From Salvelinus alpinus (taxonomy: Eukaryota; Chordata; Actinopteri; Salmoniformes; Salmonidae): a stretch of DNA of 64,000 nucleotides. A program made the translations under genes and the position numbers. The notes under the pieces were generated by a model. It was not told the origin of the DNA. It saw only the letters and a list, made by a program, of their open reading frames with translations, and did not search any database. Each line of letters starts with the position of its first letter. The stretch's first letter is position 1. The stretch is taken from positions 30,877,106-30,941,105 of the forward strand of contig NC_092100.1 in the NCBI RefSeq assembly GCF_045679555.1, written 5' to 3'. Shown here in pieces: positions 47,028-57,815 of this stretch.

Positions 47028-47180
47028 TCAACTCACTAGCTCTCTGGAAGATTCAAACAACATACTTGGAACATATTTATATTTCCTTTCTGTAAGGTCG
47101 TGAAGCAGCGGTGTACTGTCTAAACAGGTATGTGGATGTTTTTTCATATTTAATTATGTAATATGATGATAATTTGTTAA

Positions 47181-47608
47181 AGGCCCAATGCAGCCGGTTT
47201 TATATAAATATCAAATTATTTCTGAGTAACAAGTACATTTCTGTACATTTTAACATTAAAATTGTAAAAAGAAACAAAAGCAAAAAAGTATTTATCAAGC
47301 CAGAATTTTGCTAGGAGTGATCTGAGTGGGGAGGGGAAACCTGAAAACTAGCTGTTATTGGCAGAGAGGTTTGGAACTCGCTTTGTTATTGGTCTATTAA
47401 CTTATTTACCGCCTGGTGATGTCACCAGGCAAGCCGAAAGTCCACCCATGCAAAACCTGCTGATTAGAAGGTCCTGTGTAGATTGTATTTTCAACCAGCA
47501 ACTATCAGGAAAAGAAACTGATGAAATTGTTTCACACTTTTACAGTGTTGTTTCATGAACAGTTGTACAATAGGATACAAAAAAATGAATTTTGACTGCA
47601 CTGGGCCT
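47181..47608. mobile_element. piggyBac-like MITE with TTAA duplication
   Basis: The ends AGGCCCAATGCAG and the complement of ctgcactgggcct are flanked by TTAA at 47177-47180 and 47609-47612. It is 428 bp without an intact ORF. The TTAA duplication is the piggyBac signature. Confidence 0.8.
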
Positions 47609-47612
47609 TTAA

Positions 47613-48407
47613 CAATCTCTATAGGATACGCTATGAACGGCACTTCTTTGATGAGAACCCAGAAATGTGCGTACACACTAAGCTAACATATGGAATTGTC
47701 TTAAGATGGTCATACCATGATTCTATTTGATTTTGCATTTTAGGACCCCTTTAGGTTAAAAATATATATATTTCAAAATTATTTGATAAAATATAGCATT
47801 TGGTCTTTACAACTATAGACCATAGAAACACATTCAATAACACATTCATAAATGTCAAAAAAGACAGTTAGAAAATTAATCACAAGGAATAATGTTTTGA
47901 AGTGTCTGTCCTATATCTAGGACATATAATAAAGCCCAGGAAATATATATATATTTACACATATTTAACCCCTTATTTTTGTTGGCACAAACTATCTCCA
48001 TACTTCCATTAATTTGTATGGGTTACCTTCAGACGACTCCCGTGACACTTGTGGGGGGCGTAAAGCAAAACGGAGAACACCATCGTGAGAGTGAGAGTCT
48101 CCCCTTTTCACAGTGTAGCCCAGACCATTCGGACAATACATATGTTTTCGTGAGAAAACGGAGTTTCCGGATGTCTCATGGTCTGACAAACATCGCTGTA
48201 GCTCAGCCATCTTCCACCACAGATGCGGAAGGCTGACAGGCGGATGCGGCGGATTGAGAGACAGTCCATACAAAAAATATCTCTAGCTTAAACTGATGGA
48301 TTTTGATGGCGATTTTTGTTATTATATTACTTAGATTGACCAACGGGTGGGTCAATATACTGTCAAGGATGAACCAATAATGCTGTAATTTTATCTTGTC
48401 TTTGCAG
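47613..48407. other. Upstream flank or first intron of mctp2
   Basis: The stretch ends in the acceptor tatcttgtctttgcag. An untranslated first exon of mctp2 should therefore lie somewhere upstream, but it cannot be identified. Part of it (48040-48260) has an unusual GC-richer composition with no clear ORF. Confidence 0.4.
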
Positions 48408-48450
48408 TCTCTGTGTGAAAGGGTGTAGCCTGTCTTCTGCATCACTCAGC

Positions 48451-49521
48451 ATGGGCCCCAAGAAGAAAACTGTCTGGGAGAACCTGCGTGAGAAGACCAA
48501 GACCCAGTTTAACAACATAAAGAAGAAGACAACCCCGGGGAAGCTGGAGAAGAAAAAGCCCAAGCCCCTGCATTATAGACGCAGTATGTCAGTGCCGGAC
48601 CTGAGGTTTGTTCAGGAAGCTGAATCCTCTGCAGTAGAAAGTGCATTCTCCACAGCCTCGGACGCCATCTTATTTGGCAGCTCCTCAGGTTCAAGTGATA
48701 ACGCCTCTTTTATCTCAGTCCCTCTATTCATGGACAGGCTGACTGCAACTGATGCAGGCCCCTCAGGTAGAAAGACTGTGTATGATTTGGCTTTCAAAGA
48801 TAACATGAATGTGTCTGTTTCTAGAATGAGTGCACCTGTGGAGACACAAACTCTCTATGATGAATCAGAAGAGGAGGACATGGCAACCTTTATGGGCAGA
48901 ATCCACATGCCATCAGACAAATGGAACACACCTGCAGAGAGATCAACTTCTTCTGCTTCTTCTACTTCAGCAGAAAGAGTAAAAACACCAGCGGACAGAG
49001 GGAACCCACCCATACCTACCCCGAGATCAAATGCTCCAAATATACATGTGTGCACAACAAGATTGACTTCATCAGTGGAGGAAATTAATGTTTCTACAGA
49101 AAGATTGCTCATCTCTGAAGACAGAGTGGCCGCTAGGGACCGAGTGAGTACATCTGCTGAAAGATTTGCTTCTTCTGTCTCTGACCAAACAAACCTAGTT
49201 ACAGAGAGACTGTCTGCTTCCAGGGAGGGAGGGAAACAACCAGCAGAAGTGAAATGGTCTGTTCCTCCAAATCCACAGGACAGATTGAACATCCCTCCAG
49301 ATAGATGGTCTCTGCCAGTGAACAGGGCGGACAGGATGGGCACCCCGGACAGGATGTGCACCCCTGCTGACAGTGTGGACGGTTCTGCGTGTGGAACCCC
49401 ATTAGAGAAAGAACCCTACACGTTCTGGCCCACTGACTCTGAGGACCTGGATATGCCAGAGCCCCCCGTATCCACAGACATCAGAGACATCTTCTGCAGG
49501 GAGCTTCAGGAAGGCATTGAG
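48451..49521 (+). CDS. mctp2: mctp2 first coding exon (357 codons, disordered N-terminus)
   Basis: The exon starts at 48408 after an acceptor. The ATG at 48451 has a good context (agcATGg) and opens a frame to the donor gtcagat at 49522. The N-terminal 40 residues are Lys-rich (MGPKKKTVWENLREKTKTQF), followed by RRSMSVPDLRF, a motif shared with other MCTP N-termini. The rest is Ser/Thr/Pro-rich with repeated AERxxTPADR and PPDRW-like motifs and a final DSEDLDMPEPPVS. There is no signal peptide. There is no in-frame stop between the acceptor and the ATG, so an upstream coding exon cannot be excluded. Confidence 0.85.
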
Positions 49522-50414
49522 GTCAGATGACACACTAATATTGAACTTTATCATACCCTCCACAGATATAGTTATAGGCCTAGTGCATACAGTGTAAAGT
49601 CAAAATACGGGCTAAAAGACAGTTTTCACACACGTTTAGATATAAAATAAATGTATCTATGTCACAGTAAACTTTAGTGACCATAAGACAGTATGTTTGA
49701 CGTAGTGTATTTTCACTGTGGTCTCATTAGCATGAACATTTGCAAGCTCTCTTTTCACATTCAAATGATGTGGACTGGTTCTTCACACTCTTGAGCTGTT
49801 ATGCCTGCTCTCTGCCTCAAGGTTTTCTATGATCAGTCTCTAGATCCATTACAATAGAATTGCTTAAAGTCATGGATTGTGCTTAAGATAATGCTTCAGT
49901 GGTTCTTTGTCAGAAATGTAACCTTTATTTAACTAGGCAAGTCAGTTAAGAACAAATTCTTATTTACAATGACGGCCTACCCAGGACAAACCCGGACGAC
50001 GCTGGGCAAAATTGTGTGCCGCACTATGGGACTCCCAATCACGGTTGGATGTGATACAGCCTGGATTCGAACCAGGGACTGTAGTAACACCTCTAGCACT
50101 GAGATGCAGTGCCTTAGACCGCTGTGCCGCTTGGGAGCCCGATATGATGTCAAATAGAAGCAAACATTTTTTCAAAGCTTTTGTGTAGACCTGAAGTCAC
50201 TTCCAAGGTGTTATCTGTGGATCTGTCTAATTGATGTTTGCTATGCATGGCCGGAAACTTGCTGATCTAACTAGTTGCAGTCACAATTATAGTAAGTTCA
50301 ACATTGGTCAAGAATGACGACCGAACATTATAACACGTAACTTTGTTCCATACTTTGTAGATGTCTTTTTGATATGCTTTCTTTCTTGTCTTTTTGATAT
50401 GCTTTCTCCCGTAG
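49522..50414. other. mctp2 intron
   Basis: It contains a reverse SINE (49918-50140) and otherwise nothing recognised. It ends in the acceptor tttctcccgtag. Confidence 0.7.
49918..50140 (-). mobile_element. tRNA-derived SINE (SlmI-like), reverse
   Basis: On the minus strand it starts gggctcccaagcggcacagc. It has a Pol III A-box-like stretch (gcggtctaaggcactg) and a B box GGTTCGAATCC (complement of 50063-50073). It ends in tgacttgcctagttaaataa, the tail shared with LINEs here. A functional tRNA is unlikely because the body continues about 150 bp beyond the B box. Confidence 0.8.
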
Positions 50415-50474
50415 TTACCCAACGAGCACAATGACTTCTATGCCCAGCCCTTGCAGGATCAAGCCGGCAACAAT
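50415..50474 (+). CDS. mctp2: mctp2 small coding exon (20 codons)
   Basis: It encodes LPNEHNDFYAQPLQDQAGNN between a ccgtag acceptor and a gtgagt donor. It is in phase 0 at both ends, so it could be skipped without frame loss. Confidence 0.85.
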
Positions 50475-50577
50475 GTGAGTACTGGACTTGGACATCCAGA
50501 CCTTGTTAATGATAATGGACAACACTAAGGCTGTAGACTATAGAGCATCATATTAATGTGATTCCTTTCATTGACAG

Positions 50578-50674
50578 GCTATGGCAGCAGGAAGCCTACC
50601 TGGTCCTATTCAGAAGTACCTCCTCACTGTCAACCTGAAGGAGGGCAGGAACCTGGTCATCAGAGACCGCAACG
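50578..50674 (+). CDS. mctp2: mctp2 exon, start of C2A
   Basis: The acceptor is cattgacag and the donor gtaagt is at 50675. It encodes PGPIQKYLLTVNLKEGRNLV and IRDRN, the first beta strands and calcium loop 1 of C2A. It ends in phase 1. Confidence 0.92.
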
Positions 50675-50762
50675 GTAAGTGGAAGGAAAGTAACTGGAAC
50701 TTCTGGAGGTCTACATATGGATGAATGTAATCTCTGAGGCATGCTGGGTATATTGATATATA

Positions 50763-52373
50763 CAGTTCAAGTCAGAAGTTTACATACACCTTAGCCAAAT
50801 ACATTTAAACTCCGTTTTTCACAATCCCTGACATTTAATCCTAGTAAACATTTTCTGTCTTAGGTCAGTTAGGATAACCAATTTGTTTTAAGAATAATAG
50901 AAGAGAGAATAATTTATTTCAGCTTTTATTTCTTTCATCACATTCCCAGTAGGTCAGAAGTTTACACACGATCAACTAGTATTTGGTAGCGTTGCCTTTA
51001 AATTGTTTAACTTGGGTCAAACGTTTCGTTTAGCCTTCCACAAGCTTCCCACAATAAGTTGGGTGAATTTTGGCCCAGTCCTCCTGACAGAGTTGCTGTA
51101 ACTGAGTCAGGTTTGTAGGCCTCCTTGCTCGCAAAGCTTTTTCAGTTCAGCCCACAAATTTTCTATAGGATTGAGGTCAGGGCTTTGTGATGGCCACTCC
51201 AATACCTTGACTTTGTTGTCCTTAAGCCATTTTGCCACAACTTTGGAAGTATACTTGGGGTCATTGTCCATTTGGAAGACCCATTTGCGACCAAGCTCTA
51301 ACTTCCTGACGGATGTCTTGAGATGTTGCTTCGATATAGCCACAACATTTTCCATCCTCATGATGCCATCTATTTTGTGAAGTACACCAGTCACTCCTGC
51401 AGCAAGGCACCCCCTCAACATGATGCTACAACCCCCGTGCTTCACGGTTGAGATGGTGTTCTTCGGCTTGCAAGACTCCCCCTTTTTCCTCCAAACATAA
51501 CGATGGTCTTTATGGCCATTATGGCCATTTTTGCTTCATCAGACCAGAGGACATTTCTCCAAAAAGTATGATCTTTGTTCCCATGTGCAGTTGCAAACTG
51601 TAGTCTGGCTTTTTTATGGCGGTTTTGCAGCAGTGGCTTCTTCCTTGCTGAGCGGCCTTTCAGATTATGTCGATATAGGACTCGTTTTACTGTGGATATA
51701 GATACCTTTGTACCTGTTTCCTCCAGCATCTTCACAAGGTCCTTTGCTGTTGTTCTGGGATTGATTTGCACTTGTCATACTAAAGTACGCTCATCTCTAG
51801 GAGACAGAACGCGTCTCCTTCCTGAGCGGTATGATGGCTGCGTGGTCCCCTGGTGTTTATACTTGCGTACTATTATTTGTACAGATGAACGTGGCACCTT
51901 CAGGCATTTGGAAATTGCTCCCAATGATGAACCAGACATTGTGGAGGTTTACAATTTTTTGGGGTTTTGGCTGATTTCTTTTGATTTTCCCATGATGTCA
52001 AGCAAAGAGGCACTGGGTTTAAAGGTAGGCCTTGAAATATATCCACAGGTACACCTCCAATTGACTCAAATGATTGCAATTAGCCTATCAGAAGCTTCTA
52101 CAGCCATGACATCATTTTCTGGAATTTTCCGAGCTGTTTAAAGGCACAGTCAATTTAGTGTACGGTATGTAAACTTCTGATCGACTGGAATTGTGATACA
52201 GTGAAATAATCTGTCTAAACAATGGTTGGAAAAATGACTTGTGTCATGCACAAAGTAGATGTCCTAACCAACTTGCAAAAACTACAGTTTGTTAACAAGA
52301 CATTTGTGGAGTCGTTGAAAAACAAGTTTTAATGACTCCAACATAAGTGTATGTAAACTTCCGACTTCAACTG
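50763..52373 (-). mobile_element. Sleeping Beauty-type Tc1 transposon, reverse copy in a mctp2 intron
   Basis: TA at 50761-50762 and 52374-52375 flanks ends reading CAGTTCAAGTCAGAAGTTTA and CAGTTGAAGTCGGAAGTTTA. It is 1611 bp and lies only 88 bp after the donor of the C2A exon. Inner direct-repeat sites are present near 50945 and 52170. It is more complete than the copy at 23324, but its transposase is broken. Confidence 0.93.
50976..51993 (-). pseudogene. Sleeping Beauty-like transposase pseudogene
   Basis: The start codon is at 51993 on the minus strand. The DNA-binding part follows (KVSISTVKRVLYRHNLKGRS, 51690-51640), then the first Asp region VLWSDEAKMAI (51555-51520). A frame break near 51445 leads to MKHGGCSIMLRGC, FQMDNDPKYTSK and [15 protein letters not shown] (DD34E spacing). 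The original stop is at 50976-50978, with further frame changes near 51107. Confidence 0.85.
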
Positions 52374-52834
52374 TACATACTTACAATTTGAGGAGGAGGA
52401 TATTATGCTGAGTCAGATGATGACAAAGCAGTTAATCATATTTACTTTGCTGATCTTAAAAAACTATTGTGGAAGCACATACTGTACAAAGGGCACCTAC
52501 CTGTGTCGAATGTATTTTTGACAGTGATTACTGCATGCTGTTCTTGTTCATCGTTATTTTCACCTGCGTAAAGACATATGTTCATTCACATTAGCTTCCC
52601 TAAACAGTATGTTTTCACTGTTTTAGACAAACTGAAGCAGAGCAATTGAGATTATACACTACCGTTCAAAAGTTTGGGGTCACTTAGAAATGTCCTTGTT
52701 TTTGATAGAAAAGCATATTTTTGACCATTTAAAAGAACATCAGATTGACCTGAAATACAGTGTAGACATTGTTAATGTTGTAAATGAATATTATAGCTGG
52801 AAATGACAGATTTTCTTATGGAATATCTACATAG

Positions 52835-53190
52835 TGTAACGATTGTCGTCGGGAGAAGGAGAGGAGAACCAAAGTGCAGCGTGGTACGTATCCATAACTT
52901 TTAATCAAGATGAATACACAAACCAAAACGACCAACGAACAGTTCTGACAGGAGCAACAAACACTAACCAGAAAATAACCACCCACAAACACAAGTGGGA
53001 AAACAGGCTACCTAAGTATGGCTCTCAATCAGAGACAACAATAGACAGCTGCCTCTGATTGAGAACCATACCAGGCCAAACACATAGAAACAGAAAACCT
53101 AGACCTACAACATAGAATACCCACCCACATCACACCCTGACCAAACTAAAAATAGAAACATACAAAGCAATCTACGGTCAGGGCGTGACA
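52835..53190 (-). mobile_element. Solo LTR related to the tandem array
   Basis: The LTR is 356 bp, from TGTAACG to CGTGACA on the + strand. It is flanked by the perfect 5-bp duplication CATAG (52830-52834 and 53191-53195). The palindrome caatcagag...cctctgattg is kept (53026-53061). A full element has been reduced to one LTR by recombination. Confidence 0.85.
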
Positions 53191-53199
53191 CATAGGCAT

Positions 53200-53460
53200 A
53201 CAGAGGACTTGTGAGCCATCTGTTTCTCAAACTAGACACTCTAATGTACTTGTCCTCTTGCTCAGTTGTGCACCGGGGTCTCCCACTCCTCTTTCTATTC
53301 TGGTTAGAGCCAGTTTGCGCTGTTCTGTGAAGGGAGTTGTACACAGCATTGTACGAGATCTTCAGTTTCTTGGCAATTTCACGCATGGAATACCCTTAAT
53401 TTCTCATAACAAGAATAGACTGATGAGTTTCAGAAGAAAGTCTTTGCTTCTGGCCATTTT
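53200..53460 (-). pseudogene. Tc1-like transposase N-terminal remnant
   Basis: The minus strand from the ATG at 53460 (MARSKDFLLKLISL) and, after a frame break, MREIAKKLKISYNAVYNSLH and NQNRKRSGRPRCTTEQEDKY (53386-53230) form the two helix-turn-helix units and the GRPR linker of a Tc1 transposase. The catalytic domain is absent. Confidence 0.75.
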
Positions 53461-53791
53461 GAGCCTGTAATCGAACCCACAAATGCTGATGCTCCAGATA
53501 CTCAACTAGTTTAAAAAGGCCAGTTTTATTGCTTCTTTAATCAAGCACAACAGTTTTCAGCTGTGCTAACAAAATTGCAAACGTTTTTTTTAATCAATGG
53601 GCCTCTGTACGCCTATGTAGATATTCCATTAGAAATCAGTCGTTTCCAGCTACAATATTCATTTACAACATTAATAATGTCTACACTTTATTTCTGATCA
53701 ATTTTATGTTATTTTAATGGACCAAAAATGTGCTTCTCTTTAAAAAAATAAAATAATTCGAAGTGACCCCTAACTTTTGAACGGTAGTGTA

Positions 53792-54675
53792 TATTTGGTG
53801 AAACTGTCCCTCAAATAGTTTGCTTTACTATGCTAATTTCCAATAGAAACTGTGTTCCACTTTCACTCAACACTAATCCCGCCCTGACTTTCAGGGTGTG
53901 TCTCATACACACAGAAGTCACACAGAGGGAAATGTTGTGGTCTACAGTATGTGTAGGCCTAATGACAATGCTTTTGATCAATGCTACTGTTTACAAGTGA
54001 AGGTCCCTGTTAAATGTTGTCGGTGAAGAGCAGGGAGACACCAGAAATGCATGCAGTCAGACCAGATTTGGTCTCTGTTGCCAAAACACACCTGGGAGCC
54101 TTTCCTTATGGAAGCACACACTGCTCCACTACATATTAGTAGTTACACTAGAGGTTACATGGGTCTGGTATCTTAGATATGTTTCTGTCACTTTGGAAAA
54201 GATGGATCATCTTCATATAATGCAGAAGTTTATTTTGCCAGCCAAGCTCCACCACAGTATTCCTAGTGGTGTGCTGAATAGATTGCGAAGCACTGTGGCG
54301 GTTTCTATGTAAGCAAACATGTGTGGAGAAACAAATTATGTGGTGTGGTTTTAATAACCAATGCAAATTTTAGAGGCCTAGTTGTTAAGTCAGTTGGAGA
54401 GTGCATGCAATGTTTTGCAGCTGCCTGCAAACTATTTTCCTGCCACAAATGACAAACTGCCACCTGCTGGAGATTCCCTAAAATACATCCTAAGAAGTTC
54501 TGCACTTTTTGTGTGTTCTGAACCCGTGAAAGGAAATCCCTGATCTTACATCATTATAGTTTGAAATGTTTGTTTACTTTGTCATACTTATGAGTTCAGT
54601 CTGTATAGGACAGTAGATGTTGACTTGTTGGAATGTCATTATATAGCATTCTGTCATATTCTACACAGATTAGAT
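53792..54675. other. mctp2 intron, nothing recognised
   Basis: No repeat ends or ORFs of note were seen. Confidence 0.5.
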
Positions 54676-55501
54676 CAGGGATGGGCAACTGTTTTTGGAA
54701 CTCAGTCAGGGTCTCAATGTACTTTTGAGAGTTAGAATAGTAGAATACACAAGGTGCAATTTAGAAACTTGGTTGTGCATCAGCAGTTTTTCTCTTGTTT
54801 TATCAGTCACTGACAGTCACTCAATTAGCCATGTCAGCTAACAATTTTTAGACTTGTAAATTAGTCTAGTCAGCTATCTAAACTTATAGTAATTATGTCC
54901 GAATCCCGACCGTTCATGCATGGCACGTGCCCAGGGGCCCTGACCTCCAAGGGGCCTCCATTGATTTTGTTAGTCACTCTCACTCAGATATCACATTAAC
55001 ATGGCATAAGTCATGGCAAAATGTGTAGAATTGCAGGAAATGTACTTTAAAACTGCAAACATTTCTCTGCACCCCATGGCAAAATGGATTGAATTGCAGG
55101 AAATTAACTGGCTAAATAGATATCTGTCCCATGGCAAAATTTGTGGAATTGCATGAAATGTGTTATACAATTGCTCAATTCTCTCTGCCCCATGGCAAAA
55201 ATTTGTAAAATTGCAGGTAATTAACTTTAAAACCAACTTTTCTCTCTGCCGCCAAGACAGGGGCCAGTACAATGTTTTGCCCGCAAGGTGGGGGAGCCCC
55301 CCAACCAAATCTCGCTTAATGGCCCTACACACCTACACGACAGAGCGTAGTTTTCACACGTAGTTCTAAATACTTTTGTTTGGCTCAAATTGTGGAACGG
55401 AACATATACGACGCTCCGTCGCTCTGTTTGCGTGAAGTGTGTAGCGGCCTTTAGTGCCCCCAAAAGACTAGGGCCGGATCCATCAAAGTTGCCCATCCCT
55501 G
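54676..55501. mobile_element. hAT-like non-autonomous element with internal repeats
   Basis: The inverted ends CAGGGATGGGCAACT and agttgcccatccctg match over 15 bp. Inside are about four units of the type ccatggcaaaatNNgtNgaattgcagg (55007-55240). The flanking 8-mers (gattagat, aattatac) agree only partly, so the superfamily is tentative. Confidence 0.6.
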
Positions 55502-55924
55502 AATTATACTCAACGACTGTGGAATACAAACTGACTGTTTGGGGTCTGGATCCAAAAAAGGATTGATTGTTAGACATAACATTTTCTGAATATGAATGAT
55601 CTAATCTCACCTCCAAAATATAACTCAAATGCATACCTCCATTTTTTTTATTTCCTCAGTCATCTGTCAATTGTCATTGTGGACTTGTAGGGATGCAAAG
55701 GGGTTTTGTTTGGGGAAGCAGCAACCTCAAGTGTCAATAGACTGAATTGCTGTTTGAAAGTAACTTGTGGCCTTCATTCATTTCTCCTCTGCTATTGAAA
55801 ACCAAACATCACTGCAACATTTTGTTTGTTTGATTTTATGAACAGTTTAGATCTCCAATCTTAAGTTTCACCTCATCGCCTGACTGACCATCGCTGCGAT
55901 ATGTAGGCTTTTTATTTTCTCCGT
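55502..55924. other. mctp2 intron, nothing recognised
   Basis: No gene or element end was seen. Confidence 0.45.
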
Positions 55925-55959
55925 TTCAAATCAAATGTTATTTGTCAAACACATCAATT

Positions 55960-56149
55960 TTATTTTTTAAACTAGGCCAGTCAGTTAAGAACAATTTCTT
56001 ATTTTCAACAACAGCACAGGAACGAACAGTGGGTTAACAGCCCCTCAGGGGCAGAATGACAGAGTTTTACCTTGTCAGCTCAGGAATTTGATCTTGCAAC
56101 CTTTTGGTTACTAGTCCAACACTCTAACCGCTAGGCTACCTGCTGCCCC
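55960..56149 (-). mobile_element. HpaI-type SINE, reverse
   Basis: On the minus strand it starts ggggcagcaggtagcctagc. A tRNA-like head with ggttgcaagatcaaattcct in the B-box position is followed by a GTTAAC (HpaI) site and the tail ctgactggcctagtttaaaa. It is full length but with a mutated B box. Confidence 0.8.
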
Positions 56150-56384
56150 AATACAACAGGTGTTACTGTAGACCTTACTGTGAAATGCTTACTTACAAGC
56201 CCTTAATCAACAATGCAGTTTTAAGAATAATAAGAGTTTAGAAAAATATTTACTAAATAAACTAAAGTAAAAAATTAAAGAGCAACAATAAAATAACAAT
56301 AACGAGACTATATACAGGCGGTACCGGTACGGAGTCAATGTGCGGGAGTACAGTTTCGTCGAGGTAGTTGAGGTAATATGTACA

Positions 56385-56803
56385 GTACCAGTCAACATTT
56401 TGGACACACCTAATCAGTCAAAGGTGTGTCTTAACGTTTTATTATTATCTACATTGTAGAATAATAGTGAAGACATCACAATATGAAATTGCACATATGG
56501 AATCATGTTGTAACCAGAAAAGTGTTAAACAAATCAAAATATATTTTGTATTTTAGATTCTTCAAAGTAGCCACCCTTTGCCTTGATGACAGCTTTGCAC
56601 ACTCTTGGCATTCTCTCAACCAGCTTCATGAGGAATGCTTTTCCAACAGTATTGAAAGAGTTCCCACATATGCTGAGCACTTGTTGGCTGCTTTTCCTTC
56701 ACTCTGCGGTCCAACTCATTCCAAACCATCTCAATTGGGTTGAGGTCGGGTGATTGTGGAGGCTAGGTCATCTGATGCAGCACTCCATCATTCTCCTTCT
56801 TCT
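56385..56803. mobile_element. Tc1-like fragment inside the LINE
   Basis: The terminus agtaccagtcaacattttgg and the following 400 bp match the left part of the element at 25017. It is cut off at about 56803, where the LINE coding region begins. Confidence 0.75.
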
Positions 56804-56917
56804 GTGGATCTGTTGGGGCGGTATGCAAATTGTAGTGGGATGATGGTGTTGATGTGAGCCATGACCAGCCTTTCAAAGCACTTCATGGCTACAGACGTGA
56901 GTGCTATGGGTCGGTAG

Positions 56918-57785
56918 TCATTTAGGCAGTTTCTTGGGCACAGGGACTATGGTGGGCTGCTTGAAATATTTAGGTATTACAGACTCGGCCAGGGACAGGT
57001 TGAAAATGTCATTGAAGACACTTGCCAGTGGGTCAGCGCATGCTTGGAGTACATGTCCTGGTAATCCGTCTGGCCCTTCAGCCTTGTGAATGTTAACCTG
57101 TTTCAAGGTCTTAATCACATTGACTACGGCTAGCATGGTCACACAGTCATCTGGAACAGCTGGTGCTCTCATGCATGCTTCAGTGTTGCTTGCCTCGAAG
57201 CACGCATAGAAGTAATTTAGCTTGTTTGGTAGGCTTGTCACTGGACAGCTCGCGGCTGGGCCTCGCGAGCATCGGAGCCGGTGTAGTAGGATTCAATCTT
57301 AGTCCTGTATTTAAGCTTTGCCTGTTTGATGGTTCGTTTGAAGGCATTGCGGGATTTCTTATAAGTGTCCAGGTTAGAGTCCCACTCCTTGAAAGCGGCA
57401 GCTCTACCCTTTAGCTCAGTGCAGATGTTGCCTGTAGTCCATGGCTTCTGGTTGGGGTATGTACGTACGGTTACTGTGGGGATAACGTCATCGATACACT
57501 TATTGTTGAAGCCAGTAACTGATGTGGCATACTCCTGAATGCCATCGGATGAGTCCTGGAACATATTCCAGTCTCTGCTAGCAAAACAGTCCTGTAGCTT
57601 AGCATCTGCATTATCTGACCACTTCCGTATTAAGCGAGGCACTGGTCCTTGCTGCTTTAGTTTTTTCTTGTAAGCAGGAATCAGGAGGATAGAATGATGT
57701 AGCCCTCCGCTTGTGCTGAGGTTTCCTGTGTAACTGTGGCCATGGCTTCCCTGGCCTTGTTGTCTCGAGCTACAGCTCCCTGCTA
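56918..57785 (-). pseudogene. LINE ORF2 fragment (linker and RT fingers)
   Basis: Minus-strand frames 57906-57238 and 57241-56918 contain [61 protein letters not shown] and [20 protein letters not shown]. This is the stretch between endonuclease and RT that is typical of Rex1-like LINEs. RT palm motifs are missing. Confidence 0.72.
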
Positions 57786-57815
57786 GTTGAGACCTTACTT
57801 TTCCTGACAGGATGT

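Larger units (their letters stand above)
52656..53789 (-). mobile_element. Internally deleted Tc1-like element split by a solo LTR
   Basis: The ends CACTACCGTTCAAAAGTTTG and the complement of taacttttgaacggtagtg are flanked by TA (52654-52655, 53790-53791). Without the inserted LTR it is about 770 bp. Only the N-terminal transposase region remains. Confidence 0.85.
55925..57815 (-). mobile_element. Rex1-like LINE, reverse, with two nested insertions
   Basis: On the minus strand the 5' side (57815-56805) codes for the segment between endonuclease and RT plus RT fingers. The 3' UTR (56384-56150, then 55958-55925) ends in acatttgatttga. The middle of the RT is missing and replaced by a Tc1 fragment (56385-56803). 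An HpaI SINE (55960-56149) splits the tail. It belongs to the same broad family as the LINE at 3186. Confidence 0.78.

Noticed and set aside
50040..50140. tRNA-like sequence with A and B boxes
   Set aside because: The boxes belong to a SINE head followed by a SINE body and LINE-type tail; it is not a tRNA gene.
55007..55240. Regularly spaced repeats resembling a CRISPR array
   Set aside because: The units are degenerate, lie inside a transposon-like element in a vertebrate intron, and have no unique spacers.
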